NCBI GenBank assembly: GCA_045110475.1
Contig: JBGCGC010000032.1
Span: 33,549 to 97,548, forward strand
Source: Granulosicoccus sp045110475
GTDB lineage: Bacteria > Pseudomonadota > Gammaproteobacteria > Granulosicoccales > Granulosicoccaceae
DNA length: 64,000 nt
Direction of reading: 5' to 3'
This document shows positions 18,660 through 27,591 of this stretch, in pieces. The position numbers and the translations under genes were made by a program. The notes under the pieces are model-generated. The model ran no database searches and was not told where the DNA came from. It saw nothing but the letters and a program-made list of their open reading frames with translations. The number at the start of each line of letters is the position of its first letter. The stretch's first letter is position 1.

Positions 18660-20612
18660 GTGAAGCTATTTTATACACTGATCCCGCTTGCGCCCCTGTT
18701 GGCAGCTATCGCTACCGGACTGTTCGGGCGTCGCCTCGGGCGTGTCAATTCGCACCGCGTGACGATCGCGGGTGTGGCGTTTTCTCTGGCCTTGTCCGTC
18801 ATTGCCTTCTTTAACGTTGTGATCGGCGATGCACCGGTTTTCAACGAAAACATCTACACCTGGTTGATCAGCGGCGACATACAGTTCGCTATCGGTTTCA
18901 TGGTGGACAACCTCACCGTGATGATGTTGCTGGTGGTCAATTTCGTCTCGCTGATGGTGCACATCTACACCATTGGTTACATGCACGACGATGACGGGTA
19001 CGAGCGTTTCTTTTGTTATATCTCCCTGTTCACGTTCTCCATGTTGATGCTGGTGATGTCCAACAACTTCCTGCAGCTATTTTTCGGTTGGGAAGCGGTG
19101 GGCACCGTGTCGTACTTGCTGATTGGTTTCTACTACAAGAAAGAGACAGCCATATTCGCCAACATGAAAGCCTTTCTGGTTAACCGGGTTGGCGACTTCG
19201 GTTTTGTGCTGGGTATTGCCGGCATTGTGATGTACACCAACAGCCTTGCCTACACTGACGCCTTTGCGGCAGCTCCCGGGCTTGTGGGTGAAACCATGAA
19301 TATCGTTGGCAGCGCAGAATGGGATGTGCTGACTATATTGTGCATCTTGTTGTTCATCGGCGCGATGGGCAAATCTGCTCAAGCGCCACTGCATGTGTGG
19401 CTGCCGGATTCCATGGAAGGTCCCACGCCCATTTCCGCTCTGATACATGCGGCCACGATGGTCACCGCCGGTATCTTCATGGTATCGCGCATGTCGCCCA
19501 TGTTCGAGCTGTCCGAAACTGCGCTAAGCTTCATTCTGATCGTTGGTGCTTTCACCGCGTTCTTTATGGGCCTGATTGGTATGGTCCAGAACGACATCAA
19601 GCGTGTTGTTGCCTATTCAACCCTGTCCCAGCTGGGTTACATGACGGTGGCACTGGGTGTATCTGCCTACTCTGCGGCCATGTTCCATCTGATGACTCAT
19701 GCCTTTTTCAAGGCGCTCCTGTTTCTGGCGGCGGGCTCTGTCATCATCGCCATGCACCATGAGCAGGATATACGCAAGATGGGTGGCCTTCGAAAGAAGA
19801 TGCCCATTACCTACTGGACCTCGCTCATCGGTTCGCTGGCGCTCATCGGCTTTCCCCTGTTCTCCGGGTTTTACTCAAAGGACATCATTATCGAGGCCGT
19901 GCACGCATCGACGATTCCAGGTGCGCACATCGCGTATTGGGCGGTAGTGGGTGGTGTTTTTGTCACAGCCTTCTACTCATTCCGTCTGTTCTTTCTGGTA
20001 TTCCACGGCAAACCAAGGATGGATGCAGAAACGCTTGACCATGCGCATGAGTCGCCAAAGGTTGTCACGGTCCCGCTTGTATTGCTGGCGATCCCGTCAT
20101 TGTTGATCGGTTTCTTTACGGTGACTGCAGTGGTCTTTGGTGACTACTTCAAGGACATCATCTACGTTGCCACAGAGCACGATGTGCTGGCCAAGGTTGG
20201 TGAGGAATATCACGGCCCCATAGCGTTTGTCAGTCACGCCTTTCATGGACCGGCGGTCTACCTGGCGCTAGCTGGTGTACTCACAGCTTTCGTTTTCTAT
20301 ATTGTTTCGCCGTCGATTCCTGCGTTTCTGGATTCGAAGCTGGGTTTTCTGCGTCGTATTCTGGATAACAAGTACGGCTTTGATGATTTCAATCAGATAG
20401 TATTCGCGCGCGGTAGTGTCGGCCTCGGCCAGCAGCTATGGAAGAAGGGCGATATGGCATTGATTGATGGTGCACTGGTAAATGGCACGGCGAAGAGCGT
20501 AGGACTGTTGTCTGGCATTGCCCGTCACGTGCAGAGTGGCATGCTGTTTCATTATGCGTTTGCCATGATTCTGGGTTTGCTTGGCATGCTTACCTGGTTT
20601 CTTTTTTCCTGA
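18660..20612 (+). CDS. nuoL: NADH-quinone oxidoreductase subunit L
   Basis: 650-residue antiporter-like subunit (ND5) at the distal end of the membrane arm, with about 16 helices and a C-terminal lateral helix. Signature FFGWEAVGTVSYLLIGFYY (Glu of the channel), the KSAQAPLHVWLPDSMEGPTP loop with the conserved Lys, and VAYSTLSQLGYM. GTG start, five bases after the nuoK stop, with AAGGGATAG as ribosome site. Confidence 0.97.
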   Translation: MKLFYTLIPLAPLLAAIATGLFGRRLGRVNSHRVTIAGVAFSLALSVIAFFNVVIGDAPVFNENIYTWLISGDIQFAIGFMVDNLTVMMLLVVNFVSLMVHIYTIGYMHDDDGYERFFCYISLFTFSMLMLVMSNNFLQLFFGWEAVGTVSYLLIGFYYKKETAIFANMKAFLVNRVGDFGFVLGIAGIVMYTNSLAYTDAFAAAPGLVGETMNIVGSAEWDVLTILCILLFIGAMGKSAQAPLHVWLPDSMEGPTPISALIHAATMVTAGIFMVSRMSPMFELSETALSFILIVGAFTAFFMGLIGMVQNDIKRVVAYSTLSQLGYMTVALGVSAYSAAMFHLMTHAFFKALLFLAAGSVIIAMHHEQDIRKMGGLRKKMPITYWTSLIGSLALIGFPLFSGFYSKDIIIEAVHASTIPGAHIAYWAVVGGVFVTAFYSFRLFFLVFHGKPRMDAETLDHAHESPKVVTVPLVLLAIPSLLIGFFTVTAVVFGDYFKDIIYVATEHDVLAKVGEEYHGPIAFVSHAFHGPAVYLALAGVLTAFVFYIVSPSIPAFLDSKLGFLRRILDNKYGFDDFNQIVFARGSVGLGQQLWKKGDMALIDGALVNGTAKSVGLLSGIARHVQSGMLFHYAFAMILGLLGMLTWFLFS

Positions 20613-20649
20613 TGATGCTGCCTACTGACTCCCGATCGAGATCGAAACA

Positions 20650-22146
20650 TTGAGCTTTCCAATTCTAAGTCTGACGATCTGGTTACCCATTGTTGCGGGT
20701 ATTCTTATTATCGCCACTGGTAACAGCAGTGCGCGCAAGTTTGCCATGGGCGCATCCATCCTGACCTTTCTGGTCAGCTTGCCGCTTTACTTCGGCTTTG
20801 ACACCACCACCTCGGCCATGCAGTTCACCGAGAATGTTGCGTGGTTGCCGTCTTTCGACATTAACTATGCACTGGGTGTGGATGGAATTTCCATGCCGCT
20901 AATCGTGCTTACCACAATGATCAACGTTATCGTTGTTATCTCGGCGTGGGAGGTCATCAAGGACCGCCCAGCTATCTACCTCGGTGCCTTCTCCATCATG
21001 ACGGGCCTGATGATCGGTGTGTTTTCGGCGCTGGATTCTATCCTGTTCTATGTGTTCTTTGAGGCCACGCTTATTCCGATGTTTCTCATCATTGGTATAT
21101 GGGGTGGGCCGAACCGTGTGTATGCCACCGTCAAGTTTTTCCTATACACCTTTCTCGGTTCAGTGATGATGCTGATTGCGCTTATTTATATGTACCGTGA
21201 AGGAGGCTCTTTTGGTGTGCTTGATCTGCATGCGCTTGTTCTCAACGAGCAGCAGCAGTTCTGGATATTCCTGGCGTTTCTTGCAGCGTTTGCGGTCAAG
21301 ATTCCGATGTGGCCTGTGCATACCTGGTTGCCCGATGCACACGTTGAAGCACCAACAGCGGGCTCTGCGGTGTTGGCGGCTATCATGCTGAAGATGGGAG
21401 GCTATGGTTTTCTTCGGTTCAGCCTGCCTGTGACGCCTGATGCCAGTGCTGGCATGGACACGTTCATGATCGTGATCTCGCTGATAGCTATCGTCTACAT
21501 CGGTTTTGTTGCGCTGGCACAGCGGGATATGAAAAAGCTGATTGCCTATTCATCTATCTCGCATATGGGCTTTGTCACACTGGGTATTTTTATCGCTTTC
21601 CAGTTGATCGCCAAAGGCGATAACGCGGGTGTCGAGCTGGGACTTGAGGGTGCCATGATTCAGATGATTTCGCATGGTTTCATCTCCGCAGCGATGTTTC
21701 TGTGTGTGGGTGTCATGTACGACAGAATTCACAGCCGCGAAATTGCTGACTATGGTGGTGTTATCAACACCATGCCTATCTTCGGGGCGTTCATGGTGTT
21801 CTTTGCGATGGCCAATGCTGGTCTTCCGGGCACCTCGGGTTTCGTCGGAGAATTCATGGTTATTCTTGCCAGCTTCAAGGCGAATTTCTGGATTGCCTTT
21901 CTCGCTGCCAGTACATTGATTCTCGGTGCCGCGTACACCTTGTGGATGGTCAAGCGAGTGATCATGGGCCCTGTCGGGAATGACAAGGTCGCCGCTTTAA
22001 CCGATATCAACAAGCGCGAGTTCTGGATGTTGGGACTGCTAGCCGCTTTTGTACTGCTCATTGGTGTCTGGCCGAATGTGATCGGTCATGTCATGCACGC
22101 CTCGGTGGAGAATCTCGTGCAACACATTTCAACCCCTAAGTACTGA
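20650..22146 (+). CDS. nuoM: NADH-quinone oxidoreductase subunit M
   Basis: 498-residue antiporter-like subunit (ND4) with about 14 helices. Conserved elements: FYVFFEATLIPMFLIIGIWGG (channel Glu), FAVKIPMWPVHTWLPDAHVE (channel Lys) and IAYSSISHMGFV. Start is TTG, with only a weak CGAG ribosome site. Pumps protons in complex I. Confidence 0.97.
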   Translation: MSFPILSLTIWLPIVAGILIIATGNSSARKFAMGASILTFLVSLPLYFGFDTTTSAMQFTENVAWLPSFDINYALGVDGISMPLIVLTTMINVIVVISAWEVIKDRPAIYLGAFSIMTGLMIGVFSALDSILFYVFFEATLIPMFLIIGIWGGPNRVYATVKFFLYTFLGSVMMLIALIYMYREGGSFGVLDLHALVLNEQQQFWIFLAFLAAFAVKIPMWPVHTWLPDAHVEAPTAGSAVLAAIMLKMGGYGFLRFSLPVTPDASAGMDTFMIVISLIAIVYIGFVALAQRDMKKLIAYSSISHMGFVTLGIFIAFQLIAKGDNAGVELGLEGAMIQMISHGFISAAMFLCVGVMYDRIHSREIADYGGVINTMPIFGAFMVFFAMANAGLPGTSGFVGEFMVILASFKANFWIAFLAASTLILGAAYTLWMVKRVIMGPVGNDKVAALTDINKREFWMLGLLAAFVLLIGVWPNVIGHVMHASVENLVQHISTPKY

Positions 22147-22153
22147 GAGACTC

Positions 22154-23593
22154 ATGGATAACCTGCATATTGCAACACCTGAGATCTTTCTGCTAACGGC
22201 CACCTGCGCAATTCTGGTGGCCGGGCTGTTTGTTCAGGCAAAGTCACAGATGGTTTACTGGCTGTCGCAGCTGGCGCTGGTCGTCACCCTGCTCATGTCA
22301 TTCTCACAAATGGGTTCCGATACGATCACCGGTTTTAGAGGCGCCTACACGCTGGATTCTCTCAGTGTGACGCTAAAGACCTGGATACTCGTTGTCGGTA
22401 TCGGTATCCTCCTTTATTCACGTGATTACATCGGTGAGCGCAAGATTCAGCGCAGCGAGTACTTTGTGCTTTGTCTGTTTGCCATTGCCGGCATGATGAT
22501 CATGGTGTCTGCCACGCATATGCTCACGGTGTATCTCGGTCTTGAATTACTGGCGCTGTCGCAGTACGCCCTGGTGGCCCTGCATCGAGACAACAGTCGG
22601 GCTGCAGAAGCTGCCATGAAGTATTTTGTTCTCGGTGCATTGGCATCAGGCATGTTGCTGTACGGCATGAGCATGATCTACGGCGCAACTGGCTCGCTCG
22701 ATCTACACGTTATTGGCGACATTCTGGCCGGTACATCGGCCGAGACACTATCAACAGAACGCACCATCGGTGCTCGTTTCGGCCTGACCTTCCTGATTGT
22801 GGGTATCGCATTCAAGCTGGGGGCTGTGCCTTTTCACATGTGGGTACCGGATGTGTACGAGGGTGCGCCGACCTCGGTCACCATGTTTATCTCCACAGCG
22901 CCCAAGATTGCAGCGTTTGCGATGTTGATTCGATTGCTGGTCGGTGGGCTGGATACACTCAATGCCGATTGGCAACAGATGCTGGCCATCATGTCGGCCT
23001 TGTCGATGGTTGTCGGTAATCTCATTGCCATTGCACAAACCAACATCAAGCGCATGCTGGCGTACAGCACCATCTCACACGTCGGATTTCTGCTCATGGG
23101 CATTGTGGGTGTCACCAATGATGGTTACAGCGCTTCGATGTTCTACGCCATTACCTATGCGTTCACAACGCTTGCGGCCTTTGGTGTGCTGCTGGCGGTT
23201 TCTCGTGAAGGACATGAAGCCGAAACGCTGGACGATCTGGCGGGGCTTGGCAAACGCAACGCGTTTCTGGCATCCATCATGATGCTGTCGATGATTTCGC
23301 TGGCAGGTGTGCCGCCGGCAGTTGGCTTCTATGCCAAGCTATCCGTACTGCAAGCTGCCGTAGGTGCAGGTTTTGCGTGGCTTGCCATACTGGGGGTAAT
23401 CATGTCGGTTGTTGGCGCTTTTTATTATCTGCGAATCATCAAGATGATGTTCTTTGATGAGCCCACAGATCCAGTCGAGATCAAGGTAGCCGGAGATGTC
23501 ACCGCAGGTTTGGCGGTGAATGGCGTGGCTGTGCTGGCGCTTGGTCTTGCACCTGGTTTTATCATGGCGGCCTGTGTAGCAGCGTTCAGCTAG
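22154..23593 (+). CDS. nuoN: NADH-quinone oxidoreductase subunit N
   Basis: 479-residue antiporter-like subunit (ND2), last gene of the operon, with about 14 helices. Landmarks: YLGLELLALSQYALVALHRD, FKLGAVPFHMWVPDVYEGAP and LAYSTISHVGFLLMG. The open frame reaches upstream into nuoM, but ATG at 22154 follows GAGAGA and gives the usual N-terminus (DNLHIATPEIFLL), so that start is preferred. No clear terminator follows before the convergent amidase gene. Confidence 0.97.
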   Translation: MDNLHIATPEIFLLTATCAILVAGLFVQAKSQMVYWLSQLALVVTLLMSFSQMGSDTITGFRGAYTLDSLSVTLKTWILVVGIGILLYSRDYIGERKIQRSEYFVLCLFAIAGMMIMVSATHMLTVYLGLELLALSQYALVALHRDNSRAAEAAMKYFVLGALASGMLLYGMSMIYGATGSLDLHVIGDILAGTSAETLSTERTIGARFGLTFLIVGIAFKLGAVPFHMWVPDVYEGAPTSVTMFISTAPKIAAFAMLIRLLVGGLDTLNADWQQMLAIMSALSMVVGNLIAIAQTNIKRMLAYSTISHVGFLLMGIVGVTNDGYSASMFYAITYAFTTLAAFGVLLAVSREGHEAETLDDLAGLGKRNAFLASIMMLSMISLAGVPPAVGFYAKLSVLQAAVGAGFAWLAILGVIMSVVGAFYYLRIIKMMFFDEPTDPVEIKVAGDVTAGLAVNGVAVLALGLAPGFIMAACVAAFS

Positions 23594-23652
23594 CCGTAAC
23601 AGGGTCAGGGTGCGCGAGTAGGGCAGTGCCGGCCTGGTAATCGTATTTGCGC

Positions 23653-24936
23653 TTATGCAGGATGCTTTTTAATAACGCCATCCACAACTTGTGATACGGC
23701 GATGACCTTTGCGTCCTGACCATTCACCCCACATACCATGAGTGCTGATGGCGGCATGTCTTCCCGGGCAACGGGCAGGGTCATTGCGCAACCATCCACC
23801 AGGTTGATGTAGGTGGTATTGCGCAACAGAGCCGCATTTACTGTGTTGAAGTTAGCCTGTGCATTGGCAATAGTAGGCGTTTCACACTTGATGGTTGGTG
23901 CTAGCAGCGCATCAAAGGGGGCCAGACGTTCGTTATAGATATCAATGGCTTGCTGACGCTGCGTCCTGTAGGTGGCCAGATCGGATTCGGCAAGACCATC
24001 CGATTGATGTATGCGGGCAAGCACATGTGGGTCACCCTGGGTTTTCAGCGCCTCCAGATAGTTTTTATACACCGCCTGGGCCTCCGTTGACACCGTGAGA
24101 CGCAGCGCCGTTGTCAGCTCCACCAGCTCGGCGAACGACACCAGATGAACCTCGTGACCCGCCTCATTGAGTTGATGAATGCTTTGGTGAAACGCCAGGG
24201 CCACGCTCTCATCGAGATCATCGGTGAAGGTATCTTCCGGTATCGCCAGCTTCAGAGGGCGATCCAGTGGTGTGATGTCTGCGAGTGGCTCATGGCGAAT
24301 GACCTGCATGCACGTAATGACAAGATCAAGGCTTGAAGAAAGCGGGCCAACGCTGTCATAACTGGCAGATAGCGGATGCACGCCTTCCAGCGAGACACTT
24401 TTTTGTGAGGGTTTGAACCCATACAGCCCATTGATAGCTGCAGGCAGGCGGACAGAACCACCGGTGTCGGTGCCCATCGCAATATCACACAGACCATGGG
24501 CGGCACTCAGTGCTGCGCCGGATGAACTGCCACCGGGAACCTGCTCTTTGTTGAAAATGCAACCCGGTGTACCGTGATGTGGATTCAGTCCCACGCCAGA
24601 GTAAGCGAATTCACTCATATTGGTACGACCAAAGATCAGAGCGCCAGCAGCCTTCAGTCGCGCAACTACATCACCATCGCGACGGGCGGGATCGATATCC
24701 TGCAGAACTCTGGAGGCCGCTGTGGTGCGCTTGCCCCCCTCATCGAACAGATCTTTAAGAGACACTGTCATGCCATAAAGCGGCAGCTTCTGATTAGCGC
24801 CACGACTGGCATCCAGTGCCGCAGCATCGGCCAGAATTCTGGCCTCGTTCAATTCGATGAAGATGCGATCACATTCATCGCCCAGAGCACGAGCTGCGGC
24901 AATTGCACGAGCTGCCTTGTCTTTTATTTGTCCCAT
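23653..24936 (-). CDS. Amidase signature family hydrolase
   Basis: 427-residue enzyme of the amidase-signature (AS) family, which hydrolyses C-N amide bonds with a Ser-cisSer-Lys triad. Lys61 in VSLKDLFD, the glycine/serine-rich GGSSSGAALSAAHG (cis-Ser about 137-138) and the nucleophile Ser161 in TDTGGSVRLPAAING are all visible. It resembles GatA and aryl-acylamidases. There is no gatB/gatC nearby and the protein is shorter than GatA, so a catabolic amidase is likelier. It lies tail-to-tail with nuoN and head-to-head with the initiator tRNA. Substrate unknown. Confidence 0.88.
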   Translation of the reverse strand: MGQIKDKAARAIAAARALGDECDRIFIELNEARILADAAALDASRGANQKLPLYGMTVSLKDLFDEGGKRTTAASRVLQDIDPARRDGDVVARLKAAGALIFGRTNMSEFAYSGVGLNPHHGTPGCIFNKEQVPGGSSSGAALSAAHGLCDIAMGTDTGGSVRLPAAINGLYGFKPSQKSVSLEGVHPLSASYDSVGPLSSSLDLVITCMQVIRHEPLADITPLDRPLKLAIPEDTFTDDLDESVALAFHQSIHQLNEAGHEVHLVSFAELVELTTALRLTVSTEAQAVYKNYLEALKTQGDPHVLARIHQSDGLAESDLATYRTQRQQAIDIYNERLAPFDALLAPTIKCETPTIANAQANFNTVNAALLRNTTYINLVDGCAMTLPVAREDMPPSALMVCGVNGQDAKVIAVSQVVDGVIKKHPA

Positions 24937-24980
24937 GAGCTCAGGCTATCATTTTATTTACATAAAGTTGTCCTGATGGG

Positions 24981-25009
24981 TTGTATACATGTCGCTGCCA
25001 GCTTATACT
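24981..25009 (+). promoter_or_regulatory. Sigma-70 promoter of the initiator tRNA
   Basis: TTGTAT (-35) and TATACT (-10) with an exact 17-bp spacer. Transcription would start near 25016, about 12 bases before the mature tRNA 5' end. Confidence 0.7.
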
Positions 25010-25027
25010 TCCGCTGGTCAGCACAGG

Positions 25028-25104
<77 letters not shown>

Positions 25105-25136
25105 ATTGTATGTGCACAGAGATTCACGAAGTACCT

Positions 25137-25161
25137 AAGCCGCTAAAACAGCGGCTTTTTT
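25137..25161 (+). terminator. Rho-independent terminator after the initiator tRNA
   Basis: Perfect stem AAGCCGCT / AGCGGCTT with AAAAC loop followed by a run of six T. It closes the single-gene tRNA transcript. Confidence 0.85.
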
Positions 25162-25332
25162 GTGTCTGTTGTTTTATCTGTTTCTAGGTCAAGCGACTCT
25201 GCGGGTTCCTTGACTACCATTTCCGCCGTCAACAGAGGCGCAAATTTTCTCGGTAGAGGACCCTCCCCGGTGGGCGCAGTTTGAGAGGTATGAGTTCCTG
25301 CCGTTAGATGATGTAGTGGGTACTGATCAGGC

Positions 25333-26526
25333 TCAACCCTGTTCTTGCCTGACGGGTGGCGTAGTCACTGTCGCAACCAGAGAATCAATGGCCGTCGCTG
25401 CGTGTTCCAGGCTGGAGTAGTGCAGCCGATAGCATGGAATCTTAGAAGTCCACTCAACCAGCGCGCCCAGTTGTACAGGATCGATGGGTTTTTTTATCGT
25501 GCAGCCGCTGGTCGTAAAATGCTGAAATACCGTCAGGGGCGAAATTTCCGCAATCGAAGCTTGCTCATAATCAGGTGAATATCTGGGCAGTATGATGAAT
25601 CGGCAGTCCACAGGAGTGGTACAGACCTGATGATCGTACACGGGCAGGTATTTCACATGCCGGTCGCCGTATTCATGCTGATAGAGATCTTTTAGTACCG
25701 GAAAGTACTCGTCAAGAATTGGCCAGGCGCCTGTTTTGGTCGACAGGCTGAGGGGTATGGGCAACATCTGACGAGTGTCATCAAGCAATGAGACAGTATC
25801 ATCATTGATAAGTTTGTATCCGCGTGAAATCAAGTAGGCAGAAAGGGTCGATTTGCCGCTACCGCTAGTCGCTGGAAACAACAGTGCGCAGTTCCCAGTC
25901 GCAACGGCTGATGCATGAATTTTCATGAGAAAAGGAAACTGGGCGGCAACGATAGTGTTGATCTCTCTTAGACATTTCACCGCTGTGTCAGACACTGAAA
26001 AACCGGTTTCTACGGTCTTTCCGTTGAATACAACCGGAAAGGTTTCTCCTTCATCGAAGACATCCAGAGTCAGCTTCTCAGACGTTGGTGAAATTTGTTC
26101 GGTCAGTTGAAAGAGTGGGTTGAGGAAATCTGGCAAGTCGGCTAATTCCGAACGCACCGTGATAGTAAAGTTGGGAAGGTAGAGGTGAGATCTGGCTTTT
26201 GCCTGGCAGTTTCTGTCGGGCACATAATCAGTGACGGGTTCGTAACGGAGGTAATTTCCTGCGTCATCCTCCTGCTGTCGTTGTTCTACCTCTTCAAGAA
26301 TTTGTTGTGCGTCATGAGCTGCTTTTTCTGGCTTAACGTCGTACTTTGAACAGATAGCCTTAGTGATGTATTCGAGGCTTTTATTCTTGTGTGTTAATAC
26401 GAGTACACCAACTGCATTGGTGACACAAACCTGATGGTCTTCTGTGTCCAGCCAGATGAAGGCGTCCTGCAGCGGGTATACGTAAAATCGCTTTTTCGGT
26501 TGCGCGGTAGTGGGTGCGTTTGTCAT
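25333..26526 (-). CDS. PqqD-like domain fused to HPr-kinase-like P-loop domain
   Basis: 397 residues. The N-terminal about 90 residues look like a PqqD-type domain, the fold used as RiPP recognition element (RRE): a YVYPLQDAFIWLDTEDHQV strand pair, VTNAVGVLVL, then an ILEEVEQR helix. The C-terminal half (about 195-397) is HprK-like: IHASAV (about 203), Walker A PATSGSGKST (218-227) and the acidic NDDTVSLLDD (241-250) as in HPr kinase. Proteins of this kind occur in peptide-modification clusters, and a lasso-peptide kinase that phosphorylates a C-terminal residue is a known relative. ATG at 26526 was preferred to an in-frame TTG three codons earlier; neither has a good ribosome site. Divergent from the peptide and nucleotidyltransferase genes. 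Kinase activity is inferred. Confidence 0.75.
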   Translation of the reverse strand: MTNAPTTAQPKKRFYVYPLQDAFIWLDTEDHQVCVTNAVGVLVLTHKNKSLEYITKAICSKYDVKPEKAAHDAQQILEEVEQRQQEDDAGNYLRYEPVTDYVPDRNCQAKARSHLYLPNFTITVRSELADLPDFLNPLFQLTEQISPTSEKLTLDVFDEGETFPVVFNGKTVETGFSVSDTAVKCLREINTIVAAQFPFLMKIHASAVATGNCALLFPATSGSGKSTLSAYLISRGYKLINDDTVSLLDDTRQMLPIPLSLSTKTGAWPILDEYFPVLKDLYQHEYGDRHVKYLPVYDHQVCTTPVDCRFIILPRYSPDYEQASIAEISPLTVFQHFTTSGCTIKKPIDPVQLGALVEWTSKIPCYRLHYSSLEHAATAIDSLVATVTTPPVRQEQG

Positions 26527-26617
26527 ACAAGCCAAGCCAATGTACGCGGCGTTTTAGCGTTGTTCCGCTCGGCAAAGCGTGATTGATTTTTAACAGGCGT
26601 CATGGATAGGCATTCAG

Positions 26618-26646
26618 TTTTACTGCGTCTCGTTTTTACTGCGTCT
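26618..26646. repeat. Two-copy direct repeat, 16-bp period
   Basis: TTTTACTGCGTCT occurs at 26618-26630 and again at 26634-26646. Lies about 100 bp upstream of the kinase-like gene start; could be a regulator site or a simple duplication. Confidence 0.6.
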
Positions 26647-26999
26647 AGTTGTCTTGTGATTTTATGCGGGTCTTGTATTGCAGTATTTTTGAGAGTACGG
26701 ATTTCGTACAGACTGCTACTTTCAGTTTATCAATTCTCATCACGCACAAAATAATACATGTATTGACCGTCAAAATATTCACTAAAACTTGCCCGTTCAA
26801 TCATGAAAACCTCGTTTGGCAATTCGCTGTCAGTTGGGAAATATGTGAGGGGGGTAGTATGTGAGGGGAGTAATTTGCTTGGCACTATAATTTGGTTGGC
26901 ACGATAGTCGGCACTAGAGTGACTCGTGTTCAAATGCTGGCGGCGATATTTGTCATCGCGCAGGCTAGGAGTACGGTCAGGCAGCAATTTACTCGGACA

Positions 27000-27021
27000 T
27001 TTTGTGATTTATCTCACAAAA
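27000..27021. promoter_or_regulatory. Predicted CRP/FNR-superfamily binding site
   Basis: Perfect palindrome TTTTGTGA-N6-TCACAAAA. It contains the exact TGTGA-N6-TCACA core of the cyclic-AMP receptor protein site, and all eight bases of each arm are complementary. It lies between the divergent kinase and peptide genes, about 280 bp before the peptide start and 470 bp before the kinase start. Confidence 0.6.
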
Positions 27022-27221
27022 AAACAACATGAAAGCTCTGAACAATCTGCTTAACATTGGCTGTCATTGCGGTAAGTGCATAGTCCACATCAAATAGGTT
27101 ACGTCGGGTAGTCGTCTTTCATAACGGAAATATCTAGCTGGGATGGTTGTCCATAAATAAATTTTCAGGTTCATCATATGACCAGTTGTTTGTTATTTGA
27201 TGACTGACAATACTTCGGGTT

Positions 27222-27260
27222 ACAGTTGAAAAAGTTATTGCATTTTTTGCAATCAACTGT
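27222..27260. promoter_or_regulatory. Bulged inverted repeat upstream of the peptide gene
   Basis: Outer arms ACAGTTGA / TCAACTGT (8 bp, perfect) enclose an inner stem ATTGCA / TGCAAT with a T5 loop and a purine-rich bulge on the left side. It ends about 40 bases before the peptide ATG. It may be an operator or an mRNA leader hairpin; the sequence cannot say which. Confidence 0.4.
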
Positions 27261-27300
27261 GTCAATATCAACGCCCTACACCCACACAAGCGGCACACAT

Positions 27301-27489
27301 ATGAAAGATAACGGTAAGGATTCTTCAACGAAGGCTGAAGAAAGCAGTAACGCGGAGCCAGTGTCCGACAGCAGGCGTGAGGCTGTTGCCAAAATTGCCT
27401 ATGCATCTCCGCTGGTTGCTGGTCTGCTATTTACAAGGAAGGCGGACGCACAGATAGGCTCTGGAGGACCTCCAGCACCTCCAGGATGA
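27301..27489 (+). CDS. 62-residue peptide, candidate modified-peptide precursor
   Basis: Small protein with three zones: an acidic, Ser-rich, leader-like stretch (1-23), an SRREAVAKIAYASPLVAGLLF segment (about 24-44) and a short tail ending QIGSGGPPAPPG. Context suggests a RiPP-type precursor: it precedes an NTP_transf_5 nucleotidyltransferase and faces a PqqD/HprK fusion. The same sequence can be read as a twin-arginine signal (SRREAVAK, hydrophobic stretch, then an ADA cleavage site at 48-50), which would release the 12-residue tail. There is no Cys and few side chains in the tail for cross-linking; its serine could be a phosphorylation site. ATG at 27301 was chosen over a TTG 75 bases earlier because the extra residues lack any pattern. 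The ribosome site is weak. Confidence 0.6.
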   Translation: MKDNGKDSSTKAEESSNAEPVSDSRREAVAKIAYASPLVAGLLFTRKADAQIGSGGPPAPPG

Positions 27490-27591
27490 GGTTAAAGCGC
27501 ACGTTTGTTACTTGATGGAGCTTGATGGATAACCCGGTAACATCACGTTGTTGATCTGTTTGCGGCTTATGCACATAGACCTGAAACCTGG

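Larger units (their letters stand above)
26536..27300. other. Long AT-rich intergenic region with regulatory palindromes
   Basis: About 770 bp, visibly richer in A+T than its surroundings, between the divergent kinase and peptide genes. No frame in it has a recognisable domain or good ribosome site. It contains a tandem TTTTACTGCGTCT repeat (26618-26646), a perfect CRP-type palindrome (27000-27021) and a bulged hairpin (27222-27260). The base composition and lack of genes suggest horizontally acquired DNA, an inference. Confidence 0.55.

Noticed and set aside
26649..26987. Small frames on both strands in the AT-rich gap of the peptide locus
   Set aside because: Low complexity, no ribosome sites, no matching motifs; probably chance frames in non-coding DNA.
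27029..27097. 22-codon frame MKALNNLLNIGCHCGKCIVHIK just after the CRP-type site
   Set aside because: The three Cys are suggestive of a metal or RiPP peptide, but there is no ribosome site and the length is within chance expectation.
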